A stretch of DNA of 64,000 nucleotides. Source: Paenibacillus sp. NFR01. GTDB taxonomy: Bacteria > Bacillota > Bacilli > Paenibacillales > Paenibacillaceae. Location of the stretch: the NCBI RefSeq assembly GCF_900111565.1, contig NZ_FOIK01000009.1, positions 1 through 64,000 on the forward strand. The letters run 5' to 3'. Below the pieces are notes generated by a model. The model was not told where the DNA came from, ran no database searches, and saw only the letters and a program-made list of their open reading frames with translations. The translations under genes and the position numbers were made by a program. The stretch's first letter is position 1; the number at the start of each line of letters is the position of its first letter. This document shows, one piece after another, positions 51,682 to 59,078 of the stretch.

Positions 51682-52326
51682 GTGAACATTTTATTCATGG
51701 GCCCTCCTGGGGCAGGAAAAGGTACGCAAGCGGCTGAGATCGTGAAGGAGATGGGGATTCCGCATATTTCTACGGGCGATGCATTTCGCCTGGCGATTTC
51801 GCAGAATACTCCGATTGGCCTTAAAGCCAAGTCCTACATGGACCAAGGATTGCTTGTGCCTGATGACGTAACCATCGGTATCGTGGAAGAACGGCTGCAG
51901 CAGTCCGATTGCGAAAAAGGTTTCTTATTGGATGGTTTTCCAAGAACCCTTTCGCAAGCGGAAGCGCTGGATGAGATTCTGAGCCGCCGAAACGCTTCGC
52001 TGGATCATGTCATCAACCTGAATGTGGACCGTGGACTGCTCATGGCGCGCCTGACCGGCCGCCGGATCTGTAAAGTTTGCGGAAGATCCTACCATCTAAT
52101 TTTCAACCCGCCGAAGCAAGAAGGCATTTGCGATGTGGATGGCGGCGAATTGTATCAACGTCCTGATGACAATGAAGAGAGTGTGGGCAAACGCCTGGAT
52201 GAGTATGATAACAAAACAGCGCCGCTGCTCGCATTTTATGACAATAAAGGTCTTTTGCGTCAGGTAAACGGAGAGAACGAAATCAACGCCGTTACTTCCG
52301 AAATCGTATCTTTGCTGCGGGGTTAA
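51682..52326 (+). CDS. adk: adenylate kinase
   Basis: Adk converts ATP and AMP to two ADP. The 214-residue protein is the long-LID form. P-loop G-P-P-G-A-G-K-G spans 7-14. The LID carries a zinc site of C130, C133, C150 and D153, the C3D version seen in Gram-positive bacteria. D-G-F-P-R-T is intact. The start is GTG 51682 with AGGGGGGA upstream; the longer frame has no ribosome-binding site. map follows after three bases. Confidence 0.97.
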   Translation: MNILFMGPPGAGKGTQAAEIVKEMGIPHISTGDAFRLAISQNTPIGLKAKSYMDQGLLVPDDVTIGIVEERLQQSDCEKGFLLDGFPRTLSQAEALDEILSRRNASLDHVINLNVDRGLLMARLTGRRICKVCGRSYHLIFNPPKQEGICDVDGGELYQRPDDNEESVGKRLDEYDNKTAPLLAFYDNKGLLRQVNGENEINAVTSEIVSLLRG

Positions 52327-52329
52327 TGT

Positions 52330-53082
52330 ATGATCATCTGTAAATCCGAACAGGAACTTGCCTTTATGAGGGAAGCTGGTCGAATTGTTGCCGAGAGTCA
52401 CCGTCTGATTGCTGAGGCTATTGAGCCCGGGATCACAACGGGGGAACTCGACAGAATCGCCGATGAGTACATCCGCAGTCAAGGTGCTGTGCCGTCTTTC
52501 AAAGGGTACAACGGTTTTCCTGCCAACATTTGCGCTTCAGTCAACGAACAGTTGGTGCATGGGTTTCCGGGGAAACGCAAACTGGTTGAAGGCGACATCG
52601 TGACGCTGGATATCGGTGCGGAGTACCGCGGGTACCACGGAGATTCCGCCTGGACCTACGGCGTAGGCAGCATTTCTGCAGAGGCCCAGCAATTGCTGGA
52701 CGTCACGGAAGGCTCGCTGTACGCGGGACTGGCGTTAGTCAAACCGGGCGTGCGCCTGTTTACAATCTCCCATGCGATCCAGAAATATATCGAGGATGCC
52801 GGATTTTCCGTCGTCCGCGAGTATGTCGGGCATGGCATCGGGACAGAACTGCATGAAGAACCGCAAATTCCAAACTATGGCATAGCGGACCGCGGACCTC
52901 GTCTGAAGCCGGGCATGGTGCTCGCGATTGAACCGATGGTAAACGCAGGGGAACGATATGTCAAAACATTGGAAGACAACTGGACGGTCGTTACGGTCGA
53001 CGGCTCGCTGTGCGCCCATTTCGAGCATACAGTGGCGGTTACGCCGGACGGCATGGAAATTTTCACAAAACTGAATGCGTAG
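52330..53082 (+). CDS. map: methionine aminopeptidase, type I
   Basis: Map removes the N-terminal methionine from new proteins using a dinuclear metal centre. The 250-residue protein is class Ia without an extension. The ligands are visible in T-L-D-I-G-A-E-Y-R-G-Y-H-G-D, G-H-G-I-G-T-E-L-H-E-E-P, I-E-P and F-E-H-T. It lies three bases after adk and is followed by the KOW gene at 12 bp, the usual adk-map-infA order. Confidence 0.97.
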   Translation: MIICKSEQELAFMREAGRIVAESHRLIAEAIEPGITTGELDRIADEYIRSQGAVPSFKGYNGFPANICASVNEQLVHGFPGKRKLVEGDIVTLDIGAEYRGYHGDSAWTYGVGSISAEAQQLLDVTEGSLYAGLALVKPGVRLFTISHAIQKYIEDAGFSVVREYVGHGIGTELHEEPQIPNYGIADRGPRLKPGMVLAIEPMVNAGERYVKTLEDNWTVVTVDGSLCAHFEHTVAVTPDGMEIFTKLNA

Positions 53083-53094
53083 GTGATCTCCGTG

Positions 53095-53388
53095 ATGAGT
53101 GGAAATACCCCGCAGGTTGGTCAATTGGTGAGAATTCTCAAAGGCAAAGATGCCGGAGAGGTTGCCGTTGTTATCGCAGTTATCGATAGCAGATTCGTAT
53201 TCATTGCCGACGGAGAGAAACGGAAGTTCGACGGGCCGAAGAAGAAAAACATTCAGCACCTCGAGCTTATCCCCTTCGTTGCCAGTGAGATTGTGAACAG
53301 CCTGCAGGAGACCGGAAGGGTAACCAACGGAAAGCTGCGCTTCGCGGTCGCGAAGTACGGCAAACCCGCTGTAATAAGTGCTGATTAG
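53095..53388 (+). CDS. KOW-domain RNA-binding protein (L14e/L6e-like)
   Basis: The 97-residue protein begins with a KOW motif, V-G-Q-L-V-R-I-L-K-G-K-D-A-G-E-V, and is of the small L14e/L6e-like group encoded between map and infA in Firmicutes. An RNA or ribosome contact is likely, but its role is unknown. ATG 53095 is chosen because AGGTGA lies 8 bp upstream; GTG 53083 and GTG 53092 are alternatives. Confidence 0.85.
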   Translation: MSGNTPQVGQLVRILKGKDAGEVAVVIAVIDSRFVFIADGEKRKFDGPKKKNIQHLELIPFVASEIVNSLQETGRVTNGKLRFAVAKYGKPAVISAD

Positions 53389-53402
53389 AAAGGAGACTGA
53401 CT

Positions 53403-53618
53403 GTGGCTAAGGAAGATGTCATTGAAGTGGAAGGAACGGTCATTGAGCCGCTGCCTAATGCAACATTTAAGGTCGAACTCGAGAACGGTCATCAAATTCT
53501 GGCTCATGTGTCCGGCAAATTGCGGATGCACTTCATCCGTATCCTTACCGGGGACAAAGTAGTCGTGCAGTTATCGCCTTATGATTTAACCAAAGGCCGT
53601 ATAACTTACCGTAAATAG
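53403..53618 (+). CDS. infA: translation initiation factor IF-1
   Basis: IF-1 blocks the A site during initiation. The 71-residue OB-fold protein is standard, with V-I-E-V-E-G-T-V-I-E and L-S-P-Y-D-L-T-K-G-R-I. The start is GTG 53403; AAAGGAGAC lies 5-12 bp upstream. It is followed by a 106-bp gap that contains two related hairpins before rpmJ. Confidence 0.97.
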   Translation: MAKEDVIEVEGTVIEPLPNATFKVELENGHQILAHVSGKLRMHFIRILTGDKVVVQLSPYDLTKGRITYRK

Positions 53619-53645
53619 ACGGAACTATACGTATGCTTTCGAACC

Positions 53646-53707
53646 CAGTTTTACTTAAGTAAAACTGAGTGAATCATTTATGAAGTCAGTTTTACTAATG
53701 TAAAACG
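53646..53707 (+). repeat. tandem related hairpins between infA and rpmJ
   Basis: CAGTTTTAC..GTAAAACTG (53646-53667, 9-bp stem, TTAA loop) and CAGTTTTAC..GTAAAAC (from 53687, 7-bp stem, TAAT loop) are two copies of one hairpin, 41 bp apart. The second ends a few bases before the rpmJ ribosome-binding site. Neither is followed by a T-run. They may be a regulatory leader or a tandem duplication. Confidence 0.6.
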
Positions 53708-53724
53708 TTGAGGAGGTAATGAAC

Positions 53725-53838
53725 ATGAAGGTTAGACCTTCTGTAAAACCGATTTGCGAAAAATGCAAAGTCATTCGCCGCAAAGGTACAGTAATGGTGA
53801 TTTGCGAAAATCCGAAACACAAACAAAAACAAGGTTAA
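53725..53838 (+). CDS. rpmJ: 50S ribosomal protein L36
   Basis: The smallest ribosomal protein, 37 residues, of the zinc-binding type. M-K-V-R-P-S-V-K is followed by C-E-K-C and then the later C and H ligands (V-I-C-E-N-P-K-H). GAGGAGG lies 8 bp before ATG 53725. It lies between infA and rpsM as in other Bacillota. It is too short for most gene finders but unmistakable. Confidence 0.96.
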   Translation: MKVRPSVKPICEKCKVIRRKGTVMVICENPKHKQKQG

Positions 53839-53858
53839 AGAAGGGGGTGTAGCGTAAA

Positions 53859-54227
53859 ATGGCTCGTATAGCTGGTGTGGATTTGCCACGTGACAAACGC
53901 GTTGAGATCGCCTTGACTTATATTTTCGGAATCGGTAAAACGACTTCCCAGAAAATCCTTAAAGAAACAGGCATTGACGTTAACACACGTGTCCGTGATC
54001 TGACGGAAGATGAGGTCAGCAAACTTCGTGAAACGATCGACAAATCGGTCAAGGTTGAAGGTGACCTGCGTCGTGAAATTTCCTTGAATATTAAACGTCT
54101 TACCGAGATCGGTTGCTACCGCGGTGTTCGCCACCGTCGTGGATTGCCTGTTCGCGGTCAACGTACCAAAACCAATGCCCGTACCCGGAAAGGCCCGCGT
54201 CGTACGGTAGCAAACAAAAAGAAATAA
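53859..54227 (+). CDS. rpsM: 30S ribosomal protein S13
   Basis: S13 forms the head-to-50S bridge and touches P-site tRNA. The 122-residue protein begins M-A-R-I-A-G-V-D-L-P and ends with the basic tail T-N-A-R-T-R-K-G-P-R-R-T. AAGGGGGTG precedes ATG 53859. Gaps are 20 bp from rpmJ and 19 bp to rpsK. Confidence 0.98.
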   Translation: MARIAGVDLPRDKRVEIALTYIFGIGKTTSQKILKETGIDVNTRVRDLTEDEVSKLRETIDKSVKVEGDLRREISLNIKRLTEIGCYRGVRHRRGLPVRGQRTKTNARTRKGPRRTVANKKK

Positions 54228-54246
54228 TAAGGGGGGATAAGAGACA

Positions 54247-54642
54247 ATGGCTAAACCGAAAAAAGTCGTACGTACAAAACGTCGCGACCGTAAAAATATC
54301 GAAAGTGGCGTGGCACACATCCGTTCCACGTTCAACAACACCATCGTTACCATCACGGATCCGCACGGCAATGCAATTTCCTGGGCAAGCTCCGGCGGCC
54401 AAGGATTCAAGGGTTCCCGTAAATCGACTCCGTTTGCAGCGCAAATGGCAGCCGAAACTGCCGCTAAGGCAGCTATGGAACACGGCATGAAATCCGTTGA
54501 AGTTATGGTTAAAGGACCGGGCGCGGGCCGCGAAGCAGCCATCCGTTCCCTTCAAGCCGCTGGTCTTGAAGTAAACCTTATTAAAGACGTAACTCCGGTT
54601 CCTCACAATGGATGCCGTCCGCCAAAACGTCGTCGCGTATAG
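54247..54642 (+). CDS. rpsK: 30S ribosomal protein S11
   Basis: S11 lies on the 30S platform near the E site. The 131-residue protein has the conserved H-I-R-S-T-F-N-N-T-I-V-T-I-T-D and the end H-N-G-C-R-P-P-K-R-R-R-V, both diagnostic. GGGGGGAT precedes ATG 54247. An extended -10 promoter for rpoA begins just after its stop. Confidence 0.98.
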   Translation: MAKPKKVVRTKRRDRKNIESGVAHIRSTFNNTIVTITDPHGNAISWASSGGQGFKGSRKSTPFAAQMAAETAAKAAMEHGMKSVEVMVKGPGAGREAAIRSLQAAGLEVNLIKDVTPVPHNGCRPPKRRRV

Positions 54643-54662
54643 TGAAATCAGAATTGTGATTG

Positions 54663-54671
54663 TGGTATAAT
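54663..54671 (+). promoter_or_regulatory. extended -10 promoter upstream of rpoA
   Basis: TGG-TATAAT (54663-54671) gives an extended -10 box with only a poor -35 region. It is flanked by the inverted repeat CAGAATT (54649-54655) and AATTCTG (54669-54675). It may raise rpoA-rplQ expression within the supercluster. Confidence 0.55.
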
Positions 54672-54772
54672 TCTGACGCATCTGCTAATAATAGGTGTTT
54701 AGGCATACTACATGATACACCTGATGGGGTGACAGTTTCATATAGGAGCGACGTTTGAAGGAGGGTACACTC

Positions 54773-55717
54773 GTGATAGAAATCGAAAAGCCGAAGATTG
54801 AAACCGTAGAAGCGAATGATGAAGGAACCTATGGGAAATTCGTAGTTGAACCGCTGGAACGTGGATATGGCACGACGCTGGGGAACTCGCTTCGCCGGAT
54901 TCTGTTGTCCTCCCTGCCGGGAGCAGCAGTAACATCGGTTCAAATTGACGGCGTTCTGCATGAGTTCTCCACCGTTCCTGGCGTAATGGAAGACGTGACG
55001 GAGATCATTTTGAACCTTAAAGCTCTTTCTCTGAAAATCCATTCAGACGAAGAGAAAGTGTTTGAAATCGACGCCGAAGGGGAAGGCATCGTGACCGCCG
55101 GAGATATCCGTGCGGATAGCGATGTCGAAATCCTGAATCCGGATCTTCATATTGCAACGCTGGGACCAGGTGCGAGACTTCATATGCGTATTTTTGCAGG
55201 TCGGGGCCGTGGCTATGTCCAAGCGGATCGGAATAAACGCGAAGACCAGCCAATCGGTGTCATTCCGGTTGACTCCATCTACACGCCTATTTCCCGCGTT
55301 AATTATGTCATCGACAACACTCGTGTTGGTCAAGTGACCAACTACGATAAATTGACGCTTGAAGTATGGACAGATGGCAGCATTAGACCGGAAGAGGCTG
55401 TAAGCCTCGGAGCCAAAATTTTGAACGAGCACCTCGTTTTGTTCGTAGGACTTACGGACGAAGCGAAAGACGCCGAAATTATGGTTGAAAAAGAAGAAGA
55501 CAAAAAAGAAAAAGTGCTTGAGATGACTATCGAAGAGCTTGATCTTTCTGTTCGTTCCTACAACTGCCTCAAACGTGCCGGTATCAATACCGTGCAAGAG
55601 CTGACCACGAAAACGGAAGAAGATATGATGAAGGTCCGTAACCTCGGCCGCAAATCTTTGGAAGAAGTTCAAGAGAAGCTCGAGGAGCTCGGTTTGGGTC
55701 TTCGCACAGAAGAATAG
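54773..55717 (+). CDS. rpoA: RNA polymerase alpha subunit
   Basis: The alpha dimer assembles the core enzyme, and its C-terminal domain binds UP elements and activators. The 314-residue protein equals B. subtilis RpoA in length. The N-terminal domain has G-Y-G-T-T-L-G-N-S-L-R-R, and the C-terminal domain has R-S-Y-N-C-L-K-R-A-G-I-N-T-V. The start is GTG 54773 (M-I-E-I-E-K-P) after GAAGGAGGG; the frame upstream of the ribosome-binding site is rejected. Confidence 0.98.
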   Translation: MIEIEKPKIETVEANDEGTYGKFVVEPLERGYGTTLGNSLRRILLSSLPGAAVTSVQIDGVLHEFSTVPGVMEDVTEIILNLKALSLKIHSDEEKVFEIDAEGEGIVTAGDIRADSDVEILNPDLHIATLGPGARLHMRIFAGRGRGYVQADRNKREDQPIGVIPVDSIYTPISRVNYVIDNTRVGQVTNYDKLTLEVWTDGSIRPEEAVSLGAKILNEHLVLFVGLTDEAKDAEIMVEKEEDKKEKVLEMTIEELDLSVRSYNCLKRAGINTVQELTTKTEEDMMKVRNLGRKSLEEVQEKLEELGLGLRTEE

Positions 55718-55761
55718 CCCGAAGTTTAAGCTTGAGTACTTGAGTGAAGGAGGGAAAATAA

Positions 55762-56127
55762 ATGGCATACCAAAAATTGGGCCGTGACTCCAGCGCGCGC
55801 AAAGCTTTGTTCCGCGACATGGTAACGGATCTGTTCTTATACGAGCGCATCCAAACAACGGAAGCCAAAGCGAAGGAAGTTCGTTCCATCGCCGAGAAAC
55901 TGATCACGAAAGCAAAGAAGGGTGACCTTCACGCACGTCGTCAAGTAGCAGCTTTCGTTCGCCGCGAGACCGTTGACGGTGAACAAGATGCAATCCAAAA
56001 ACTGTTCTCCGAAATCGCTCCTCGTTACAGCGAGCGTCCAGGCGGATACACCCGTATCCTGAAACTGGGTCCTCGTCGTGGCGACGCTGCGCCTATGGTT
56101 TATCTGGAACTGGTAGACCGCGCGTAG
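55762..56127 (+). CDS. rplQ: 50S ribosomal protein L17
   Basis: L17 is located near the tunnel exit. The 121-residue protein begins M-A-Y-Q-K-L-G-R-D-S-S-A-R-K-A and ends with the conserved M-V-Y-L-E-L-V. GAAGGAGGG precedes ATG 55762. It is the last gene of the alpha section. The ECF transporter genes that follow in B. subtilis are absent here, and a terminator and truA come next. Confidence 0.98.
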   Translation: MAYQKLGRDSSARKALFRDMVTDLFLYERIQTTEAKAKEVRSIAEKLITKAKKGDLHARRQVAAFVRRETVDGEQDAIQKLFSEIAPRYSERPGGYTRILKLGPRRGDAAPMVYLELVDRA

Positions 56128-56242
56128 ATCAGGCAAGCAATGATTTCCGGTTTTGTCAGAAAGGCTTAACGTTATTGTGCTGCAGGGGCATCTTGGCCCT
56201 GCCGTACAATTAACCGCGGGAATCACCTTGTATAGAGTAGAA

Positions 56243-56269
56243 GGAGCTCCCGCCGGGGCTCTTTTTTTT
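56243..56269 (+). terminator. terminator of the S10-spc-alpha supercluster
   Basis: A G+C-rich stem (GAGC..CCC with GGG..GCTC, one bulge) around GCC is followed by eight T residues, ending at 56269, 30 bp before truA. An additional GCAGGG/CCCTGC hairpin lies about 50 bp earlier. Confidence 0.88.
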
Positions 56270-56298
56270 GTGCGAAATCGGCGGAAAGGACGGGTAGT

Positions 56299-57078
56299 AT
56301 GCGCAACCTGCTAATGAGAGTCCATTACGATGGCACGCATTATGACGGTTTTCAGACCCAACCACAGGGGAATACGATTCAGGACCGGCTGGAGCAAGCC
56401 ATTTACCTGCTAACCGGAGAGACGATCAAGATTACGGCCTCCGGCCGTACGGATGCAGGGGTTCATGCCTACGGGCAGCCGTTTAACTTCATGACGTCCT
56501 CGAAGATTCCTCTGGAACGGTGGTGTCTGGCGCTTAATGCCCGGCTTCCGGAGGATATCGTGGTTACCGAGGCGAAAGAAGTACCGTTTTCTTTCCACTC
56601 ACGCAGAGGGGCGAAACGGAAGACTTACCGGTATACCATTAACGGCAACCGGTTCCCGGACCCGTTTCAGCGGCGCTGGCAGCATCACCATCCGGTGAAG
56701 CTGGATTTAGAGGCCATGGAGCAGGGCCTGAAGTTTCTCCTGGGTACCCATGACTTCACTTCGTTTGCTTCTCGCCATTCCACAAAAGCCTCCCATGTCC
56801 GTACGATTTATGATGTCCATATGGAAGTGGACAGGATGTTCAGCCGGCCGAATTCCGCTGATCTGGGAATCATTCATACGTATATTACGGGCAGCGGTTT
56901 TTTGCAGCATATGGTCCGTATTATTATGGGCACGATGATCTGGGTGGGCGAGGGCAAATATGCCCCAGAGCATGTTGCGGCGATTCTTGCGGCTTGCGAT
57001 CGCGGGGCGGCAGGGCCTACGGCTGTGGCCAAAGGACTGGCGCTGTGGAGCGTTGAGTACGAAGATGAAGACCGTTAA
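56299..57078 (+). CDS. truA: TruA, tRNA pseudouridine(38-40) synthase
   Basis: TruA makes pseudouridine at positions 38-40 of the tRNA anticodon arm. The 259-residue protein has the catalytic aspartate D52 in S-G-R-T-D-A-G-V-H-A, equivalent to D60 of the E. coli enzyme, and conserved K-R-K-T-Y-R-Y and G-S-G-F-L-Q-H-M-V-R motifs. GGAAAGGA precedes ATG 56299. It lies between rplQ and rplM, as in B. subtilis minus the ECF genes. Confidence 0.96.
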   Translation: MRNLLMRVHYDGTHYDGFQTQPQGNTIQDRLEQAIYLLTGETIKITASGRTDAGVHAYGQPFNFMTSSKIPLERWCLALNARLPEDIVVTEAKEVPFSFHSRRGAKRKTYRYTINGNRFPDPFQRRWQHHHPVKLDLEAMEQGLKFLLGTHDFTSFASRHSTKASHVRTIYDVHMEVDRMFSRPNSADLGIIHTYITGSGFLQHMVRIIMGTMIWVGEGKYAPEHVAAILAACDRGAAGPTAVAKGLALWSVEYEDEDR

Positions 57079-57129
57079 CACACTGCGGATCGTTTTGATA
57101 AAAAAGGCCAGGTGCATTTACAAAAACAC

Positions 57130-57158
57130 TTGCGCTTATCCGTATTATGCTGTAATAT
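57130..57158 (+). promoter_or_regulatory. SigA promoter of rplM-rpsI
   Basis: TTGCGC (57130-57135) and TAATAT (57153-57158) are 17 bp apart, 52 bp after truA. The start near 57165 places the L13 leader hairpin at the 5' end of the transcript. Confidence 0.7.
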
Positions 57159-57170
57159 AAAAGTTGTGTT

Positions 57171-57204
57171 TTCTTGATGGCTATCCCACAGCCCCGATCA
57201 AGAA
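57171..57204 (+). promoter_or_regulatory. rplM (L13) leader hairpin
   Basis: TTCTTGAT pairs with ATCAAGAA (57171-57178 with 57197-57204), and inside it GGCT pairs with AGCC (57179-57182 with 57190-57193). Its place at the start of the rplM transcript fits the Firmicute L13 leader, an autoregulatory RNA, though consensus bases were not checked. Confidence 0.55.
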
Positions 57205-57308
57205 GATGCCAACAATCAAGCTTTTCCCTAACATACAAATGTAACTAATGAGAGAACAACGATATACGAAACAGAAGATTTTCGTACGAGAACAAGGAGG
57301 AAACATTC

Positions 57309-57746
57309 ATGCGTACCACTTATATGGCTAAGCCGAACGAAGTTGAGCGCAATTGGCACATTATTGATGCCGAAGGCAAAACACTTGGTCGCTTGGCTAG
57401 TGAAGCCGCTGCTCTGATCCGTGGCAAACACAAACCGCAATTCACTCCACACGTTGACACTGGCGACTTCGTTATCGTCATCAATGCGGAGAAGATTCAC
57501 CTGACAGGCAAGAAACTGCAAAACAAAAAATACTACCGTCACTCGATGTATCCGGGCGGCCTGAAAGTAACTACAGCCGACGACATGCTGAAAACAAAAC
57601 CTGAACGCGTTATCGAATCCGCCGTACACGGCATGATTCCTAAGACTCGTCAAGGCAATCACATGAAGCTGAGACTGAAAGTTTATGCCGGCGCCGAACA
57701 TCCACATGCAGCACAAAAACCTGAAGTTTACGAACTTCGCGGATAA
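57309..57746 (+). CDS. rplM: 50S ribosomal protein L13
   Basis: L13 is an early-assembling 50S protein. The 145-residue product begins M-R-T-T-Y-M-A-K and has the diagnostic D-A-E-G-K-T-L-G-R-L-A and H-S-M-Y-P-G-G-L segments. AAGGAGG precedes ATG 57309. It forms a two-gene operon with rpsI, 20 bp downstream, with its own promoter and terminator. Confidence 0.98.
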   Translation: MRTTYMAKPNEVERNWHIIDAEGKTLGRLASEAAALIRGKHKPQFTPHVDTGDFVIVINAEKIHLTGKKLQNKKYYRHSMYPGGLKVTTADDMLKTKPERVIESAVHGMIPKTRQGNHMKLRLKVYAGAEHPHAAQKPEVYELRG

Positions 57747-57766
57747 GAATAGAGGAGGACAGTTTC

Positions 57767-58159
57767 ATGGCACAAGTACAATACTATGGGACAGGTCGTC
57801 GTAAACATTCGGTAGCACGTGTTCGCCTTGTACCGGGTGAAGGACGCATTGTCATTAACAAACGCGAGATGGACGATTACTTCGGTCTGGAAACGCTCAA
57901 ACTGATCGTTAAACAACCACTTACTCTGACTGAAACCCTGGGCAACTACGATGTACTCGTAATCGCTCATGGCGGCGGTATTTCCGGCCAAGCCGGCGCA
58001 ATCCGTCACGGCATTTCCCGCGCTCTGCTCAAAGTTGACCCTGAATATCGTGGCGCTTTGAAAAAAGCCGGCTTCCTGACTCGTGACCCACGCATGAAAG
58101 AACGTAAAAAATACGGCCTCAAAGCCGCTCGTCGCGCTCCACAGTTCTCGAAACGTTAA
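57767..58159 (+). CDS. rpsI: 30S ribosomal protein S9
   Basis: S9 reaches the P-site tRNA through its C-terminal tail ending S-K-R, here F-S-K-R. The 130-residue protein contains Y-Y-G-T-G-R-R-K-H-S-V-A-R-V-R and G-G-G-I-S-G-Q-A-G-A, both typical. GGAGG precedes ATG 57767. Confidence 0.98.
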   Translation: MAQVQYYGTGRRKHSVARVRLVPGEGRIVINKREMDDYFGLETLKLIVKQPLTLTETLGNYDVLVIAHGGGISGQAGAIRHGISRALLKVDPEYRGALKKAGFLTRDPRMKERKKYGLKAARRAPQFSKR

Positions 58160-58184
58160 TATTCCTTGGTTTTCAAGGATCACA

Positions 58185-58213
58185 AGCCTCCGGCCTCTGG
58201 CCGGGGGCTTTTT
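58185..58213 (+). terminator. terminator after rplM-rpsI
   Basis: An 11-bp G+C-rich stem (58185-58195 with 58199-58209, one G-U pair) around TCT is followed by a T-run. It lies 25 bp after the rpsI stop. Confidence 0.93.
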
Positions 58214-58238
58214 GTTATATCTTTATCGGATTAAAGGA

Positions 58239-58266
58239 TTGACATACTACCGGTATGCTTTATACT
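58239..58266 (+). promoter_or_regulatory. cysH promoter with operator-like inverted repeat
   Basis: TTGACA (58239-58244) and TATACT (58261-58266) are 16 bp apart. CATAC-N5-GTATG (58243-58257) fills the spacer and overlaps the end of the -35 box. A repressor bound there would block RNA polymerase. A CymR-type (Rrf2 family) or other sulfur regulator is plausible but not identified. Confidence 0.65.
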
Positions 58267-58349
58267 ATTTCATATAAAAACAGTTGGAATTGTCGTCATA
58301 ACATTCAGCCGGAATCGCAGCCTAAATTTTTAGATAGGGGACATTCAAT

Positions 58350-59042
58350 ATGAATTTGTTGGAAAAAGAAGATCTGATCAAGATTAAAGCGGAAGAACTG
58401 GAAGGCGCGACGCCGGAGGAGATTATCGCTTGGGCGGTTGCTACGTTCCCGAATATAACCTTTGCCTGCAGCTTTGGCGCCGAGGATGTAGTGCTCGTCG
58501 ATATGCTGCAAAAGGTAAGCCCGTCTACCGATGTATTTTATCTCGATACGGACTATCACTTCAAAGAAACCTACGAGACCCGCGATGCCATTGCGGACCG
58601 ATATGGCTTGGAGTTTGTCCGCGTATCGCCGCAGATTACACCGGAAGAGCAAGCAGCCCAATACGGAGAAGCGCTTTGGTCGGTTGATCCGAACCAATGC
58701 TGCGCTATCCGCAAGGTGGAACCGCTGACCCGTATCCTTTCGCAATATGAAGCGTGGATTACCGGGATCCGCCGGGATCAGGCACCTACCCGCGCCAATT
58801 CCAAGAAAGTGGAATATGACTATAAATTCGGTCTGGTGAAGTTCAACCCGATTGCCGACTGGACGTCCGAAGATGTTTGGAACTATATTCGCGAGAACAA
58901 CCTGATCTATAACCCGCTGCATGACCGTAACTTTCCGAGCATCGGTTGCGAGCAGTGCACCAGAGCGGTAATGCCAGGCGAGGATCCACGTGCCGGCAGA
59001 TGGTCCGGTTCGGAGAAGACGGAATGCGGTTTGCATAAATAA
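58350..59042 (+). CDS. cysH: CysH, adenylylsulfate (APS/PAPS) reductase
   Basis: CysH reduces activated sulfate to sulfite with thioredoxin. The 230-residue protein has C117-C118 and C200-x2-C203, the [4Fe-4S] ligands that mark the APS-reductase branch, and the redox-active C226 in E-C-G-L-H near the C-terminus. APS is thus the probable direct substrate, and no APS kinase gene is nearby. B. subtilis CysH can use both APS and PAPS. The start ATG 58350 is preceded by TAGGGGA. sat follows at 36 bp. Confidence 0.94.
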   Translation: MNLLEKEDLIKIKAEELEGATPEEIIAWAVATFPNITFACSFGAEDVVLVDMLQKVSPSTDVFYLDTDYHFKETYETRDAIADRYGLEFVRVSPQITPEEQAAQYGEALWSVDPNQCCAIRKVEPLTRILSQYEAWITGIRRDQAPTRANSKKVEYDYKFGLVKFNPIADWTSEDVWNYIRENNLIYNPLHDRNFPSIGCEQCTRAVMPGEDPRAGRWSGSEKTECGLHK

Positions 59043-59078
59043 TAAGGCATTAGCCTGAAGCAGAAGGAGAGAAAAGGA

